From NCBI GenBank assembly GCA_002011475.1, contig MTNP01000008.1, forward strand, positions 68,037-132,036: a stretch of 64,000 nt of DNA, read 5' to 3'. The notes under the pieces are model-generated. The model was not told the origin of the DNA, searched no databases, and saw only the letters and a list, made by a program, of their open reading frames with translations. Positions 1 to 9,565 of the stretch are shown piece by piece (position 1 is the first letter of the stretch; every line of letters starts with the position of its first letter). The translations under genes and the position numbers were made by a program. Source of the DNA: Dehalococcoides sp. JdFR-54. Lineage in GTDB: Bacteria; Chloroflexota; Dehalococcoidia; JdFR-54.

Positions 1-634
1 CTTCGCCGGAGAGGTATGCCAACTGGCGGTGCCTGTTTACCAGCTCAAGCACGCCATTACACCCAACATCAGCATGCTCAAGGCTTTGAACGCCGCCGGG
101 GCTTCCTCCGGTGGCGTAATGATGTACCACATCATAGGGGTAACCCCGGAGGCGCCAACCCTGGAGGCAGCCTTCGGCGGAAAGAAACCCAAGGAGGTGC
201 TGAGCTACGGCCCGGCAGAGCGCAGACAAACCTATGAGAATTTGAACTCGGCCACAGATGAAAGGGTAGACCTGGTAAACATGGGCTGCCCCCACTACTC
301 CCTGGAGCAGCTCAGGGATGTGGCTAGGCTGCTGGAGGACAAGAAGGTGCATGAGAATGTTGACCTTTGGATCTGGACAGCCCACCAGCTCAAGGCCATA
401 GCCGACCGCAATGGCTACACCGATATCATCGCCAAGGCAGGCGGCCACTTGCTAACAGATACCTGCCCGTTGAACACCAACCTATTCCCCAAGGGCACCA
501 AGATCGTGGCCACCGATTCCGCCAAACACGCCCATTACGCTCCCGCCATCGGTGGGGTGGATGTCTGGTTCGGCACCATGGAGGAGTGCATCGACTGTGC
601 TATAACCGGGAAATGGAGGGGAGAGCTTAAATGA
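1..634 (+). CDS. Aconitase X catalytic (large) subunit, DUF521 family; 5' end outside window
   Basis: Frame open to window edge; motifs MGCPHYSLEQL, TDTCPLN, TDSAKHAHYAP; followed by the small swivel subunit. Confidence 0.85.
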   Translation, partial: FAGEVCQLAVPVYQLKHAITPNISMLKALNAAGASSGGVMMYHIIGVTPEAPTLEAAFGGKKPKEVLSYGPAERRQTYENLNSATDERVDLVNMGCPHYSLEQLRDVARLLEDKKVHENVDLWIWTAHQLKAIADRNGYTDIIAKAGGHLLTDTCPLNTNLFPKGTKIVATDSAKHAHYAPAIGGVDVWFGTMEECIDCAITGKWRGELK

Positions 635-1047
635 GTCAGATAGTGCTAAAGGGCAGAAAAGCAGTGGGAGGCACCGCTGAGGGCGAGGCCCTGGTAACCA
701 AGCAGACCATCTCCACCTGGGGAGGGGTGGATGCCGTCAAGGGCATCATCACCGAAAGGAGACACGAACTACGAGGTCAGAGCTTCGCGGGAAGGGTGTT
801 GGTCTTCCCCTCGGCCAAGGGCTCCTCGGGTTGGTCAACGGTGGCCCAGGTAATTCGTCTGGCCGGGAACGCCCCCAAGGCGATGATCATTGGGGAGATA
901 AATTCACTGACCGCTATCGGCGCTGTGGTGATGCAGGTGCCCACGGTTACAGACCTGGACCAGAACCCTACGGAGGTCATCGCCACCGGCGACTGGGTGA
1001 AGGTAGATGCCGATAAAGGCATCGTGGAGGTGACCAAGAAGGGGTAG
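631..1047 (+). CDS. Aconitase X swivel (small) subunit, DUF126 family
   Basis: 4-nt overlap with large subunit; GRKAVGGTAEGEALV...PSAKGSSGWSTV motif. Confidence 0.85.
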   Translation: MSQIVLKGRKAVGGTAEGEALVTKQTISTWGGVDAVKGIITERRHELRGQSFAGRVLVFPSAKGSSGWSTVAQVIRLAGNAPKAMIIGEINSLTAIGAVVMQVPTVTDLDQNPTEVIATGDWVKVDADKGIVEVTKKG

Positions 1048-1102
1048 GGCGCTCGCCAGTAGCTATTATGCGGCCAGAGCGATTAGGCTCAGGAGGGGAC
1101 AA

Positions 1103-2368
1103 ATGCAGTGGATCACCGAGCCAGAAAGACAGACCCCTGTAATAGCTGATGTTGATTTGCTAGTTTGTGGAGGGGGCTTTGCCGGGGTCGCTGCCGCAGT
1201 CTGCGCTGCCAGAAACGGGGCCAGGACCCTTCTGCTGGAAAGGTATGGTTTTCTAGGTGGCTTGGTTACCGGGGCATTGGTCGTAACAACGCCTCCACTA
1301 GATAATGGCATCAACATTGAGATTGCCCAGAGATTGAGAGACAGGGCGGTCTACGCGCCATGCCGATACCCGGGCGAGGAGGTAGCCTATCTGAACTTGC
1401 ACGCCATTGACCCGGAGATAGTCAAATACGAACTAGTTCGTATGCTGCGCGAAAGGGGCGTGGAGCTGCTGCTCCACACCTATATTGTGGAAAGCATAGT
1501 GGAAGAGGGTGGGGTCAAGGGCGTCATCGTCGAGAACAAGGGAGGGCGGCAGGCTATCCTGGCCAAAATGGTGATAGATGCCACTGGCGATGCCGATGTG
1601 GCTGCCTTCGCCAAGGCACCGTTTCGAGTGGCCAAGAAACCCATGACCATGATGTTCAACATGGTGGGGGTAGACAGCGAAAGGGCCCTCGCCCAAATAG
1701 GCAATTGGAGCAACCTCAAGAAGTTCGTGAAACAGGCCATTGACCGTGGCGAACTGTCCTTTGACTTAGGCATCTACATGGAGTTCGGTGCCCCGGGCGT
1801 CCACGCCGAAAACCTCATCTACCCCGATGAACTGAACATATGGTCTGGCAATCTACTTGGCATGGACGGGGTAGACCCCCAGCAGTTAACACAGGCCGAG
1901 TTGATAACCAGAGAGCACGCCATGAGACTGGCCGACTTCCTGAAGAAGAACATTCAGGGCTTTGAGAACTCCCGGATTGAGTACACTGCCACCCAGGTGG
2001 GCGTTCGAGCCACCAGACAAATAGTGGGGGAAGCCTCGCCCTCCATGGAGGAAGTAAAGACCAAGAAGTTTGAGGACACCGTTGTCAAACCCTACGCTAA
2101 GGGAGAGATGCGACTGCCCTATGGGTCGCTGCTCCCGCAGAATGTGGAAAACCTTCTGGTGGCAGGTAGGTGTATCTCGGCGGAGGAAGAGGCGATGGGT
2201 CAGCTCAGGCTCATACCGGTGTGCTCGGCAACGGGGCAGGCCGCGGGTGTGGCCGCTGCTCTAGCCTTAAGACAGGGGGTAACGCCAAGGCAGTTAGATG
2301 TCTCGCTATTGCAGAGGGCTTTAAGCGAGCAGGGGATGGAGCTCGGCCTGCAAAAGGTTGTCCGTTAA
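1103..2368 (+). CDS. FAD-dependent oxidoreductase (FAD_oxidored family)
   Basis: N-terminal Rossmann VDLLVCGGGFAGVAAAVCAARNGARTLLLER; C-terminal LLVAGRCISAEEEAMGQLRLIPVCSATGQAAG. Confidence 0.8.
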   Translation: MQWITEPERQTPVIADVDLLVCGGGFAGVAAAVCAARNGARTLLLERYGFLGGLVTGALVVTTPPLDNGINIEIAQRLRDRAVYAPCRYPGEEVAYLNLHAIDPEIVKYELVRMLRERGVELLLHTYIVESIVEEGGVKGVIVENKGGRQAILAKMVIDATGDADVAAFAKAPFRVAKKPMTMMFNMVGVDSERALAQIGNWSNLKKFVKQAIDRGELSFDLGIYMEFGAPGVHAENLIYPDELNIWSGNLLGMDGVDPQQLTQAELITREHAMRLADFLKKNIQGFENSRIEYTATQVGVRATRQIVGEASPSMEEVKTKKFEDTVVKPYAKGEMRLPYGSLLPQNVENLLVAGRCISAEEEAMGQLRLIPVCSATGQAAGVAAALALRQGVTPRQLDVSLLQRALSEQGMELGLQKVVR

Positions 2369-2706
2369 TCCTTGCCCGTCCTCTTCTTTCCGAAATCAAC
2401 CACTACATCACGAATCAGTTCATAGTTGCCTATGGGTTCTATTTTAGCCCTGTCCCCGGGGCTGAGGGTAACGCTACATGCCCTTACATTCTTGCCATTG
2501 AGTCTAACGGCACATGAGCCGCATATACCCAGATAGCAGTAATAGTTTCTGAAGGCCAAAGAGCTATCCAGGTTCTCATAGATATATTCTAGAATGGAGA
2601 GCACGCCCATCCTGGCAGCGGTCGGTATTTCATAGGTCTGATACCTTGAAGCTGGGTCAATATCCGGGTCGAATCTCAGGACCTCGACGGTTATGGTGTT
2701 CGACAT
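2365..2706 (-). CDS. 2Fe-2S ferredoxin-domain protein, fumarate reductase FrdB N-terminal-like
   Basis: CYLGICGSCAVRLNGKNVRAC motif; adjacent to flavoprotein subunit. Confidence 0.75.
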   Translation of the reverse strand: MSNTITVEVLRFDPDIDPASRYQTYEIPTAARMGVLSILEYIYENLDSSLAFRNYYCYLGICGSCAVRLNGKNVRACSVTLSPGDRAKIEPIGNYELIRDVVVDFGKKRTGKD

Positions 2707-4427
2707 CAGGCCTCCTCCGGCGGTGGTACCTTCTTGGTAATAACTACCGGCATTGTGGATAGGGTCATCCGGCCGCCCACGAGCTGGACCACGGTGTGTT
2801 TCAACCAGTTCTGGTTGTCGGCTACGGGATAATCCTCCCTGAAGTGGTGCCCTCGGCTTTCTTTCCTGAGCAAGGCCGCCCGCAGCACCATTTCTGCCAC
2901 ATCCACCATAGTTTCCAGCTCCAGCGCCCTTATTAGATCGTTGTTGTACTTCAGGGTATCCCCTGCCCAGACCCGAGGCAGGTCATTATCCCTGACCCGC
3001 TGCAATTCATCTAGGGCCCTGGTGAGTCCCAGCTCACTCCTCACTGGCCCGGCGTATTGCCACATGATTTCCTGAACCTCTTTCCTGACCGCCCCAGGCC
3101 TCAGGCTATTGGCCTTTCGAGAGAGGAGGTTTTGAATCCTTTCCCATTCTGCCTCCACCTGGGCGGGATCGATAACCGGTTCCTCCCTTGCCTTGCTGTA
3201 GTCTGAGGCGGCCTTTCCGGCCCGGGCACCGAAAACCTGGGTCTCGGTGAGGGCATTGCCGGAGAGCCGATTAGCCCCTTGAATATTGCCGGCGACCTCG
3301 CCCGCAGCATAAAGGCCCTCGACATCGGTCTGACCCTTTTCGTCAATCCTCACTCCCCCTAGGGAGTAGTGAGCCACCGGGGCCACTTCGATGGGTTGCC
3401 GACATATATCAAAGCCGAGCTCCAGCAGATGCCTGTAGACCTCGGGGATTATGTCCAAAACGACTCTCCGCACCTCCTCCTCGGCCTTGGGAGATTTGGT
3501 GAGGTCGAGGTAAAGATTGCCATTGGGGGTGCCTCTACCCGAGTATATTTCCTCGAACATCTGCCTTATCAGGATATCCCTAACAGGGGGCGACCCCGGG
3601 GGCAGGAAATCCTCCATCCTTCCGTTTAGCAGCCTGCCCCCCACATAGTCAGGCTCAAGGCAACATTCATAAGGGATGATGATGCCCTGGATGGAAGGCG
3701 GGTAACTGGCCACCACCGGATAGAAGAGCAGGAGTTCCAGGTCTACCAGTTTGGCTCCGGCCAAGTAGGCCAGGCGCAGGCCGTCGCCCACACTTTCGGG
3801 AGGGGTATCGGTCTTGAGCCACAATTCTTCATAGCCTCCGGTGGCCAGTACAATGGCTTTGGCCCGGATGGTCTTGAATTCACCGGTCTTACAGTCCAAG
3901 ACGGTGGCCCCAGCAGGTATCCCCTTGGAGCTCAGAAGGCTGGTAACCACCACGTCTTCCATAACCATGATGTTGTTATGGCGTCTCACTTCTCGCTTCA
4001 GTCCCAGCATCATGCCGTGTCCGCCGCCAACGAGCATAACCGACCGAGGGCCGGACTGTCCTGGGATTTTGACCTGGCGAAATTTGCCCTGCTCCTTCTT
4101 GAATAGGGTGCCGTACCTTTCCAGGTCCAGAACCCTCTGTGCGGCATCGGCGGCCAGGGCTTCAACCAGATTCTGGTCGGAGAGGTACCTGCCCTCGACC
4201 ACAGTATCATAGAAATGGACTTCTGGATTGTCCAGGTCGCTATAACCGAAGGTAGCCTCAAAGGACCACTGGGCCAAGGGGGTGATCCCACTCCGCCCCA
4301 TAGGCCCCTTGCTGGCGAGGACTACATCTGCCCCTTGGCTGGCGGCCTCGATGGCGGCCCTGGCCCCAGCACCCCCGGCTCCGATAACCAAGACGTCTGT
4401 GTTAATAACCTCGAATCTCCCAACCAC
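2706..4427 (-). CDS. Fumarate reductase/succinate dehydrogenase flavoprotein-like subunit
   Basis: DVLVIGAGGAGARAAIEAASQGADVVLASKG; HYSLGGVRIDEKGQTDVEGLYAAGEVAG...NRLSGNALTETQVFG. Confidence 0.85.
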   Translation of the reverse strand: MVGRFEVINTDVLVIGAGGAGARAAIEAASQGADVVLASKGPMGRSGITPLAQWSFEATFGYSDLDNPEVHFYDTVVEGRYLSDQNLVEALAADAAQRVLDLERYGTLFKKEQGKFRQVKIPGQSGPRSVMLVGGGHGMMLGLKREVRRHNNIMVMEDVVVTSLLSSKGIPAGATVLDCKTGEFKTIRAKAIVLATGGYEELWLKTDTPPESVGDGLRLAYLAGAKLVDLELLLFYPVVASYPPSIQGIIIPYECCLEPDYVGGRLLNGRMEDFLPPGSPPVRDILIRQMFEEIYSGRGTPNGNLYLDLTKSPKAEEEVRRVVLDIIPEVYRHLLELGFDICRQPIEVAPVAHYSLGGVRIDEKGQTDVEGLYAAGEVAGNIQGANRLSGNALTETQVFGARAGKAASDYSKAREEPVIDPAQVEAEWERIQNLLSRKANSLRPGAVRKEVQEIMWQYAGPVRSELGLTRALDELQRVRDNDLPRVWAGDTLKYNNDLIRALELETMVDVAEMVLRAALLRKESRGHHFREDYPVADNQNWLKHTVVQLVGGRMTLSTMPVVITKKVPPPEEA

Positions 4428-4440
4428 GGCTATGCCTCCC

Positions 4441-5646
4441 TCACCATAGTCTGGCCTTACAAAAGGATATTAGCTCCGGCTTGTCCCGCCTGATCACTAT
4501 CTCCTGCTCTATCCGGCTGCCGCCAAGGCCGGGGACGAATATGCCCGGCTCTATACATAGCACCATGCCTTCCCTCAATTCCGTGGTTACCCCCTTGATG
4601 AGGTATGGGTCTTCAACCGTTTCCAGGCCGATGCCGTGGCCCATAAAGCCGGAGAAGTGCTCACCAAATCCGGCTTTGGCCATAAGCTGACCTGCCGCCT
4701 CCACCAACTCCTCAGCCCCTATCCCAGGTTTGGCCAATTCGATCATCCTTTCCGTGGCCTCGAGGCTTGTCTCCAGCAGTTTCCTTTGCCAGTCGTTGGC
4801 TCGGCCTAAGACCGTACTTCTGAGGACATCGAACTGATAGCCGATACGGGCCCCGATGATATCCAGGCCTACCATATCACCCTTCTTCAGCTTTCGGTCA
4901 GTGGCCTGGGGCCATCTAGTACCCCAAGCAGACCAATCTCCGGAGTGAACCCGCAAATAGCGTACGAAATCGGCGCCGGCCTCCAGTGCCGCACCGGTGC
5001 CCTGGGCACAGATATCCTGCTCCCGTTTGCCCTCGGCCAAAGCACCCAGGGCAGCCTCCAGCCCAGCATCAGCGATTTGGGCTGCCTTCTTCAGCAACCC
5101 GATCTCAGCCTCGCTCTTGACGATCCTCTGCCCCGATAAGATGTCGTCGGCGGCCTCAAAGGATATACCAGGCAAATATGCCACCAGGTCCTTGTAGAGG
5201 GTGACAGGCAGTATGTCCTCGCCGGCTATGCCCACCCGCCCGCTGGTCAGCTTGCGTTCCTCCAGGACATCCTTGACCTCGGCAGTCATATTGGCGTTGA
5301 CCCTGACCTCGTCTATGGCCACCATGTCCCTGCGGTATTCCGGGCCATCCACCACCAGCACCGGGTCCCCTTTGGCGGGGAGGATCAACATGCCGTGGCC
5401 CAGCCCTCTCACCTTCCCGCTCACCACGCAAGTGGGAAAGGGTGGGAAGTGATTGGTCAGATAGGTGAGATTCCCGGAACGGTCATAGAAAGCCCTCCCC
5501 ACCACGAGCAGGGCACCGAGCTCCCTCTCGCCTATCAGCTCCCTGGTTCTCTGAAGTCGGGCTTTTATTTCCCCCTTTTGGATACCGTCTTCGGTCACCG
5601 TGGGCTCCTGCCTTCTTTCGAGGGAATTGAGATTGGCGGATAACAT
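4441..5646 (-). CDS. M24 family metallopeptidase (Xaa-Pro aminopeptidase/creatinase-like)
   Basis: GHGIGLETVEDP and EGMVLCIEPGIFVPG C-terminal pita-bread motifs; creatinase N-terminal domain. Confidence 0.8.
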   Translation of the reverse strand: MLSANLNSLERRQEPTVTEDGIQKGEIKARLQRTRELIGERELGALLVVGRAFYDRSGNLTYLTNHFPPFPTCVVSGKVRGLGHGMLILPAKGDPVLVVDGPEYRRDMVAIDEVRVNANMTAEVKDVLEERKLTSGRVGIAGEDILPVTLYKDLVAYLPGISFEAADDILSGQRIVKSEAEIGLLKKAAQIADAGLEAALGALAEGKREQDICAQGTGAALEAGADFVRYLRVHSGDWSAWGTRWPQATDRKLKKGDMVGLDIIGARIGYQFDVLRSTVLGRANDWQRKLLETSLEATERMIELAKPGIGAEELVEAAGQLMAKAGFGEHFSGFMGHGIGLETVEDPYLIKGVTTELREGMVLCIEPGIFVPGLGGSRIEQEIVIRRDKPELISFCKARLW

Positions 5647-5770
5647 ATTAATCCCGATTAGGCCGGTTTGTAAATGCCATACCCTGGGGAAAAGTCCGGC
5701 TATATTGTTCTAAAGCGGCAGGTCAACCTGCTATAATGGCAACTGCCCCTCGCGGGGGGCTGGGGGGATC

Positions 5771-6745
5771 ATGAGGCATCAGTTTACCAGGGCAGACCTG
5801 CTTCCCGAAGGGCTGCCGCCGGCCAATGAGGTCGTGGAGCAGGGCAAGGACATTGCCAAGGGCATAGCCATAGGCCAGACCCTGTTTATGCGGGAGCATG
5901 GTGTGACCTCGGAGGCCGAATATAAGCGAAAGATGAGGGGGGAGGGGAGGGTGATGTACCATGCCCATTTCGGTTTGGGCTCATGGCCTCAGTGCCAAGA
6001 GGGGCTGAAGCGAATATATGAGGGGGTAAGCAGACGAGGCGCCAGGGTCGATCGGTTCGGGGTTTGCCTGGCCCGAACCATGGGCCTGCCCCCAGAAATG
6101 AGGGCAAAAGTCCCCCGAGAGACCGGGCTGGTATTAAGTACCCCTGAGGAATGGATACAAATAGGTCAGGCAGTCCCCATCCAGCCCCATTTTGGCGACC
6201 ATATAATTGGTACCCCCGCCTCAGTGAGCAACCTGGTGTGTGTTCTGGAGGCTGGAGGCACCACAGTGGGCAACCTGGCCCATTATTTCAGCTACGATTA
6301 CCCCGGCTGGACGGATCAAATTGTCAGAACCCTGGAAACAGTAAGAGCCCTGGGGATAATGGCCCAGTTGAGGGATAAGGGCATAGTCCTTCACTCCAAC
6401 CTATGCGACGGGCCAGGGAGCATCCTGGATGACCGGGCCAACTACATCGGCTGGGCGATGCTGGAGAAATACATTGTTGAAGACCTGATCGGGGCGGAGC
6501 TGGTACACTGCTTCGGGAATACCATAACCGATCCAGAGACGCGCCTCTCGGTTCTACTGGCCTTGGACGAGATACATGGCGGCGAGACTGCGGGCTCGAT
6601 GATCGTGGGCAACACTATGTATACCGAAGACCCCGACCGCAATCTGGCAGTCTTAGGCAGCTATCTGCTGTCTGACATCATCGGCCAGCTGAAGAGGCCC
6701 ACCGGACATGCCGTTGAACCCGTTCCGCTGACAGAACATGACTGA
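5771..6745 (+). CDS. Glutamate mutase epsilon (GlmE)-like catalytic subunit
   Basis: Resembles methylaspartate mutase E family (YFSYDYPGW, LHSNLCDGPGS, HCFGNTITDPETR); directly followed by B12-binding protein. Confidence 0.6.
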   Translation: MRHQFTRADLLPEGLPPANEVVEQGKDIAKGIAIGQTLFMREHGVTSEAEYKRKMRGEGRVMYHAHFGLGSWPQCQEGLKRIYEGVSRRGARVDRFGVCLARTMGLPPEMRAKVPRETGLVLSTPEEWIQIGQAVPIQPHFGDHIIGTPASVSNLVCVLEAGGTTVGNLAHYFSYDYPGWTDQIVRTLETVRALGIMAQLRDKGIVLHSNLCDGPGSILDDRANYIGWAMLEKYIVEDLIGAELVHCFGNTITDPETRLSVLLALDEIHGGETAGSMIVGNTMYTEDPDRNLAVLGSYLLSDIIGQLKRPTGHAVEPVPLTEHD

Positions 6746-6772
6746 ATACCCTCGCCGGAAGAGGTAGTTCAG

Positions 6773-7510
6773 GTGCAGGTTATGGCCCACGAAATGGAAA
6801 GGGAAGCCCGTAAGTTCGTGGACATCGTAGACTTCCGTCGGGTGGAGAGGACTAGGGACCGCCTGATCAAAGGTGGACGGCTTTTCTACGACAGGGTCTT
6901 GGCGGGGCTAAGCCAGGCCGGGGTGGACATTGCCAACCCCGTAGAATTGTTGTTGGCTTTGAGAAGCAGCGGGGGCAGAAAGCTGGAGAAGCTCTTTGGG
7001 GCAGGGAGGGAGGACGAGACTCACCCTGGTGGAAGACGGCCGGTGGTGCCGACAACGATGTTCCAGCAGATTTGGGATATGGGGCGGCGAATCAAGGAGG
7101 AGGTGCATAGTAGGCAGCTTCGCCAGCGAGCCAAGGGCGGCAAGGTCTTGCTGCTATCGACGGATGTGCACGAATATGCCAAGTTAATAATGGGGATGAC
7201 CTTGAGAGAGGCAGGGGTTGAGGTGATAGACCTGGGCCACAGCGTTGACCCAGGTCGGATCGTAAAAGAGCTCCTGAGAGGCAAAGTGGATGCGATCGGC
7301 ATAAGCACCCATAACGGAATGGCGCTGACCTATGCGAGGGGCCTCCTTCAGGAAATGAGAGACCACGATCTGGAAATTCCTATCTTCATGGGGGGGAGGT
7401 TGAACGAAATGACGGGAGAGGGCTTACCTCGGGATGTGACCGCTGAGCTCGTGGAGTTAAAGGTCATCCCCTGTAGTGATGTCTTCGATATGTTGGAGCG
7501 CTTGCCCTAG
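6773..7510 (+). CDS. Cobalamin (B12)-binding domain protein, mutase small-subunit-like
   Basis: LLSTDVHEYAKLIMGMTLREAGVEVIDLG (DxH), GISTHNG, FMGGRLNE motifs. Confidence 0.75.
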   Translation: MQVMAHEMEREARKFVDIVDFRRVERTRDRLIKGGRLFYDRVLAGLSQAGVDIANPVELLLALRSSGGRKLEKLFGAGREDETHPGGRRPVVPTTMFQQIWDMGRRIKEEVHSRQLRQRAKGGKVLLLSTDVHEYAKLIMGMTLREAGVEVIDLGHSVDPGRIVKELLRGKVDAIGISTHNGMALTYARGLLQEMRDHDLEIPIFMGGRLNEMTGEGLPRDVTAELVELKVIPCSDVFDMLERLP

Positions 7511-7535
7511 GCGGGCAATCTGAGGGCTCCATCAT

Positions 7536-9551
7536 TTAGGAATAGGCTTCTTGGATTAGAACCAGGGGGTGGATTGCCTTCCTATTAGCCCCCTGTTCCA
7601 ACTGCATCTTGCAGGCACCGCACTCGGTAGCCACCAGTTGGGGGGCGATCTGCTTTATCTCCTCAAATAGCGGGGCGCCGACCTCCATAGAGAGGTCATA
7701 GCGATCGGGTTTGAGGCCGAAGGTGCCAGCCAGGCCACAGCAACCCCTGTCCAGCGCAATGACGGAGAGTCCCGGTATGCAGCGCATCAGCTCTACAGGC
7801 TCTCGCTGGATGCCTTGGGCCCTCAAGTGGCATGGATTGTGGTAAGCGACTGAGAGTGGCATTGCCCTCAGGTTGGCATCGAGTTTGCCCCTTTGATGCC
7901 AGGCCAGCAGATATTGACTAAGGTCATATGTCCTTTCCGAAACTAGCTTGGCCTCCTCGTTATCCAGCAACCAGGGGTACTCGCGCTTCAGGGCCAAACC
8001 GCAACTGGGACAGCTTACCAGGATATCACGGCCTTCTTTCGCCAGAGGCGTGAGCCGACCAATCAGGCTGGCTGCATCCTGGCGAGCTCCATCAAGATGG
8101 CCGTGGGCGATCTTGGCCATGCCACAGCATTGCTGCCTGACCAGGACTACATCGCAGCCATTTCTGTATAAGATCTGAATGGCCGCCCTGCCAACCTGGG
8201 TGTCATAGTAGCTGGCAAAGCAGCCCGCGTAGTAGGCTACCTTGGCGGCGTTTCCCTTCGGCCAGTGGCGAGAGCGGAACCAACTTTCCAGAGTGGCGTA
8301 GTGCAGGCTCGGGAGCCTCCGCCTTCTATCGATGCCGATGACCTTTTCCAGACCCAGCTTACCCCATCTATTATGTAGGACCAGATTGGTTAGCGGAGCG
8401 GCTAGTCTCCCCATGCTGACCAAGGATGGAATGTTGGTTAATATCTTGCCTCGCTGAGACGGAACCCTGGCGACATAGGTTGCCTTGGCTTTGGATACCA
8501 ATTTGGGAATATCGATGTTCAGGGGACAGTCGAGGCGACACGATTGACAGTGGAGGCACAGCTCCACCGAGGCGTTGCTTCCAGCCAGGAATGACCATAG
8601 GTAGTCCTTCGGGTAGCGCCCCAGGTTCTTGCCGAAGAAGCGATAGGTGGGACATCGCTTCAAACACCCCCGGCATGATATGCAGTGGAGCAGTTCCCTA
8701 AAAGGGCTCTGGGCGATCCGGCTTCTGCCGTTGTCCAAGAGCAAGAGGTGTATCTCCCTATCCAGGTCCGAGCTCTCCGCAGCGCTGCCCAGCAGGTCTG
8801 CCCCCACCCCCGCGGCATCCCCCAATTCCAAGTCCAACAGAATGCCCTCCATGCCGAAAACGCCAGCGCACTTAGTCTGGAGCAGAGCGGCATCTCTGTC
8901 GGCCACTATTTTCTCTATTCCTATCACCAGGATGAGCTTCCTGGCCTGGCGCAGCATAGCGGCTATATTGGTCGAGTGTTGCAACAGAAATATGGAGCCA
9001 TCCTCGGCAGCAGCGGCATTAACCCCCAATAGGGCTACAAAGTCCTTCACGGGCCCATTTGCCCCCTTAGCCTTGAGCACGGAACGATCGGTACAGTGGA
9101 ATGAATCCCAGAAGGACTCGCTCGTCACATGGGGCAGTTGCCAGTGGTGCTCTAACCTGTTCTTGAGCTGGGTCGGCCGCCGGAATTGGGGGAGGTAGGT
9201 ATCCACCAGAGTATAGCCCATGGCCACCAGGCCCGGCCGCAACTCGTTAACCGTGGCCGACTTACTGGTGGCTATCTCCCTGGTCTCCAACAATACGCTG
9301 CCCAAGTAATTGAGGGCCTGAGCGGCGTTTTCTGCGAACACAACACGGACCCGGGCGTAGCTGCTGGCGCTTTGCTGAAATCTATAAGAGAGGGAGGCCA
9401 TGCTGTCCACCGAGGACTCGCGGAACTGTTTGAGGCGCAGCCGGATCTCCTGCCAGCTTATCCCCACACCACCGCCCCCTATGACTTGGGCCAACCGGCG
9501 CCCCTTCCCCCTGGGGGCTAGTTCAACCAGTCCAATGGGGAGACTTTCCAT
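7536..9551 (-). CDS. LUD-domain plus 4Fe-4S plus CCG-domain iron-sulfur protein (LutB/LutA-like fusion)
   Basis: CISCRGCLKRCPTYRF and CLHCQSCRLDCPLNIDIP clusters; two CCG motifs CPSCGLALKREYP and ECGACKMQL with YYAGCF and YHNPCHLRAQG. Confidence 0.75.
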   Translation of the reverse strand: MESLPIGLVELAPRGKGRRLAQVIGGGGVGISWQEIRLRLKQFRESSVDSMASLSYRFQQSASSYARVRVVFAENAAQALNYLGSVLLETREIATSKSATVNELRPGLVAMGYTLVDTYLPQFRRPTQLKNRLEHHWQLPHVTSESFWDSFHCTDRSVLKAKGANGPVKDFVALLGVNAAAAEDGSIFLLQHSTNIAAMLRQARKLILVIGIEKIVADRDAALLQTKCAGVFGMEGILLDLELGDAAGVGADLLGSAAESSDLDREIHLLLLDNGRSRIAQSPFRELLHCISCRGCLKRCPTYRFFGKNLGRYPKDYLWSFLAGSNASVELCLHCQSCRLDCPLNIDIPKLVSKAKATYVARVPSQRGKILTNIPSLVSMGRLAAPLTNLVLHNRWGKLGLEKVIGIDRRRRLPSLHYATLESWFRSRHWPKGNAAKVAYYAGCFASYYDTQVGRAAIQILYRNGCDVVLVRQQCCGMAKIAHGHLDGARQDAASLIGRLTPLAKEGRDILVSCPSCGLALKREYPWLLDNEEAKLVSERTYDLSQYLLAWHQRGKLDANLRAMPLSVAYHNPCHLRAQGIQREPVELMRCIPGLSVIALDRGCCGLAGTFGLKPDRYDLSMEVGAPLFEEIKQIAPQLVATECGACKMQLEQGANRKAIHPLVLIQEAYS

Positions 9552-9565
9552 GGGCTGACGATTGT

